From Betaproteobacteria bacterium (GTDB lineage: Bacteria; Pseudomonadota; Gammaproteobacteria; Burkholderiales; SG8-41): a stretch of 24,732 nt of DNA. Positions 24,573 through 24,732 of this stretch are shown here, in pieces. A program made the position numbers and the translations under genes. The number at the start of each line of letters is the position of its first letter. Within the stretch, counting starts at the first letter, position 1. The notes beneath the pieces were generated by a model, which saw nothing but the letters and a program-made list of their open reading frames with translations, searched no databases and had not been told where the DNA came from. The stretch covers positions 1 through 24,732 of the forward strand of contig JACOVL010000090.1 of assembly GCA_016177355.1 (NCBI GenBank). Direction: 5' to 3'.

Positions 24573-24732
24573 AGGGAATCATCCTGGCGGGCGGCAGCGG
24601 CACGCGGCTCTACCCCGCGACGCAAGTCGTCTCCAAGCAGCTGCTGCCGGTCTACGACAAGCCGATGGTCTACTATCCCCTCACGACGCTGATGCTCGCC
24701 GGCATCCGCGACATCCTGCTCATCTCCACGCC
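24569..24732 (+). CDS. rfbA: Glucose-1-phosphate thymidylyltransferase RfbA/RmlA (partial)
   Basis: The first enzyme of dTDP-L-rhamnose synthesis, joining dTTP and glucose-1-phosphate. Only the first 54 codons are in the window. They begin MKGIILAGGSGTRLYP, the nucleotide-binding motif, followed by SKQLLPVYDKPMVYYPLTTLMLAG, which is diagnostic for RmlA. The start is GTG at 24569, overlapping the rfbB stop by four bases (GTGA), so the two genes are translationally coupled. The remainder lies beyond the window end. Confidence 0.96.
   Translation, partial: MKGIILAGGSGTRLYPATQVVSKQLLPVYDKPMVYYPLTTLMLAGIRDILLIST

Overview
The window is a high-GC, densely coded chromosomal segment that looks betaproteobacterial. 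The reasons are the order glnA, small DUF4124-type gene, ntrB, ntrC; a methyltransferase (PimT-like) and tolC pair next to waaC/waaA; a TPP-riboswitch thiC; and the start of a dTDP-rhamnose (rml/rfb) operon. Nearly every gene belongs to a recognisable housekeeping or cell-envelope family. I see no prophage, insertion sequence, tRNA, rRNA or CRISPR array, and no gene-free stretch longer than 300 bases.

Layout. 1-2146: degenerate heptamer repeats, then an M3 oligopeptidase. 2210-3558: a secreted DUF4124-glutaredoxin fusion and exonuclease III. 3562-3619: a palindromic repeat. 3626-5276: a DUF427 protein diverging from an HtrA-like secreted serine protease. 5304-10091 (minus strand): nitrogen-control locus, with a sigma-54 promoter and two NtrC sites driving glnA, a terminator, then a third NtrC-like site and promoter in front of a small exported protein, ntrB and ntrC. 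10208-10657: rhodanese. 10684-15565 (minus): uppP downstream of a MacAB-like efflux operon whose adaptor carries an unusual helical insert, preceded by a small exported protein. 15742-16413: vapBC-type toxin-antitoxin pair, closed by a bidirectional terminator. 16476-18495 (minus): thiC under a TPP riboswitch. 18571-21166 (plus): PimT-like methyltransferase, tolC with a TTG start, and a 5-formyltetrahydrofolate cyclo-ligase that appears to use an ATT start. 21163-23363 (minus): waaC and waaA for the LPS core. 23443-24732 (plus): a possible 20-codon leader, rfbB (TTG start), and the first 54 codons of rfbA (GTG start), which run off the window.

The genes form three functional groups: nitrogen assimilation control (glnA-ntrBC), envelope building and export (uppP, MacAB-like pump, TolC, WaaC/WaaA, RfbBA) and cofactor metabolism (thiC, folate cyclo-ligase). 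The least expected content is non-coding. A family of degenerate 7-bp tandem repeats recurs at gene edges and also inside rfbB in frame, and a separate 58-bp palindrome has 10-bp periodicity. I do not see a complete new defence or metabolic system. The best candidates for new biology are the heptamer family, the MacA-type adaptor with its insert, the ATT start codon and the rfbB leader ORF.
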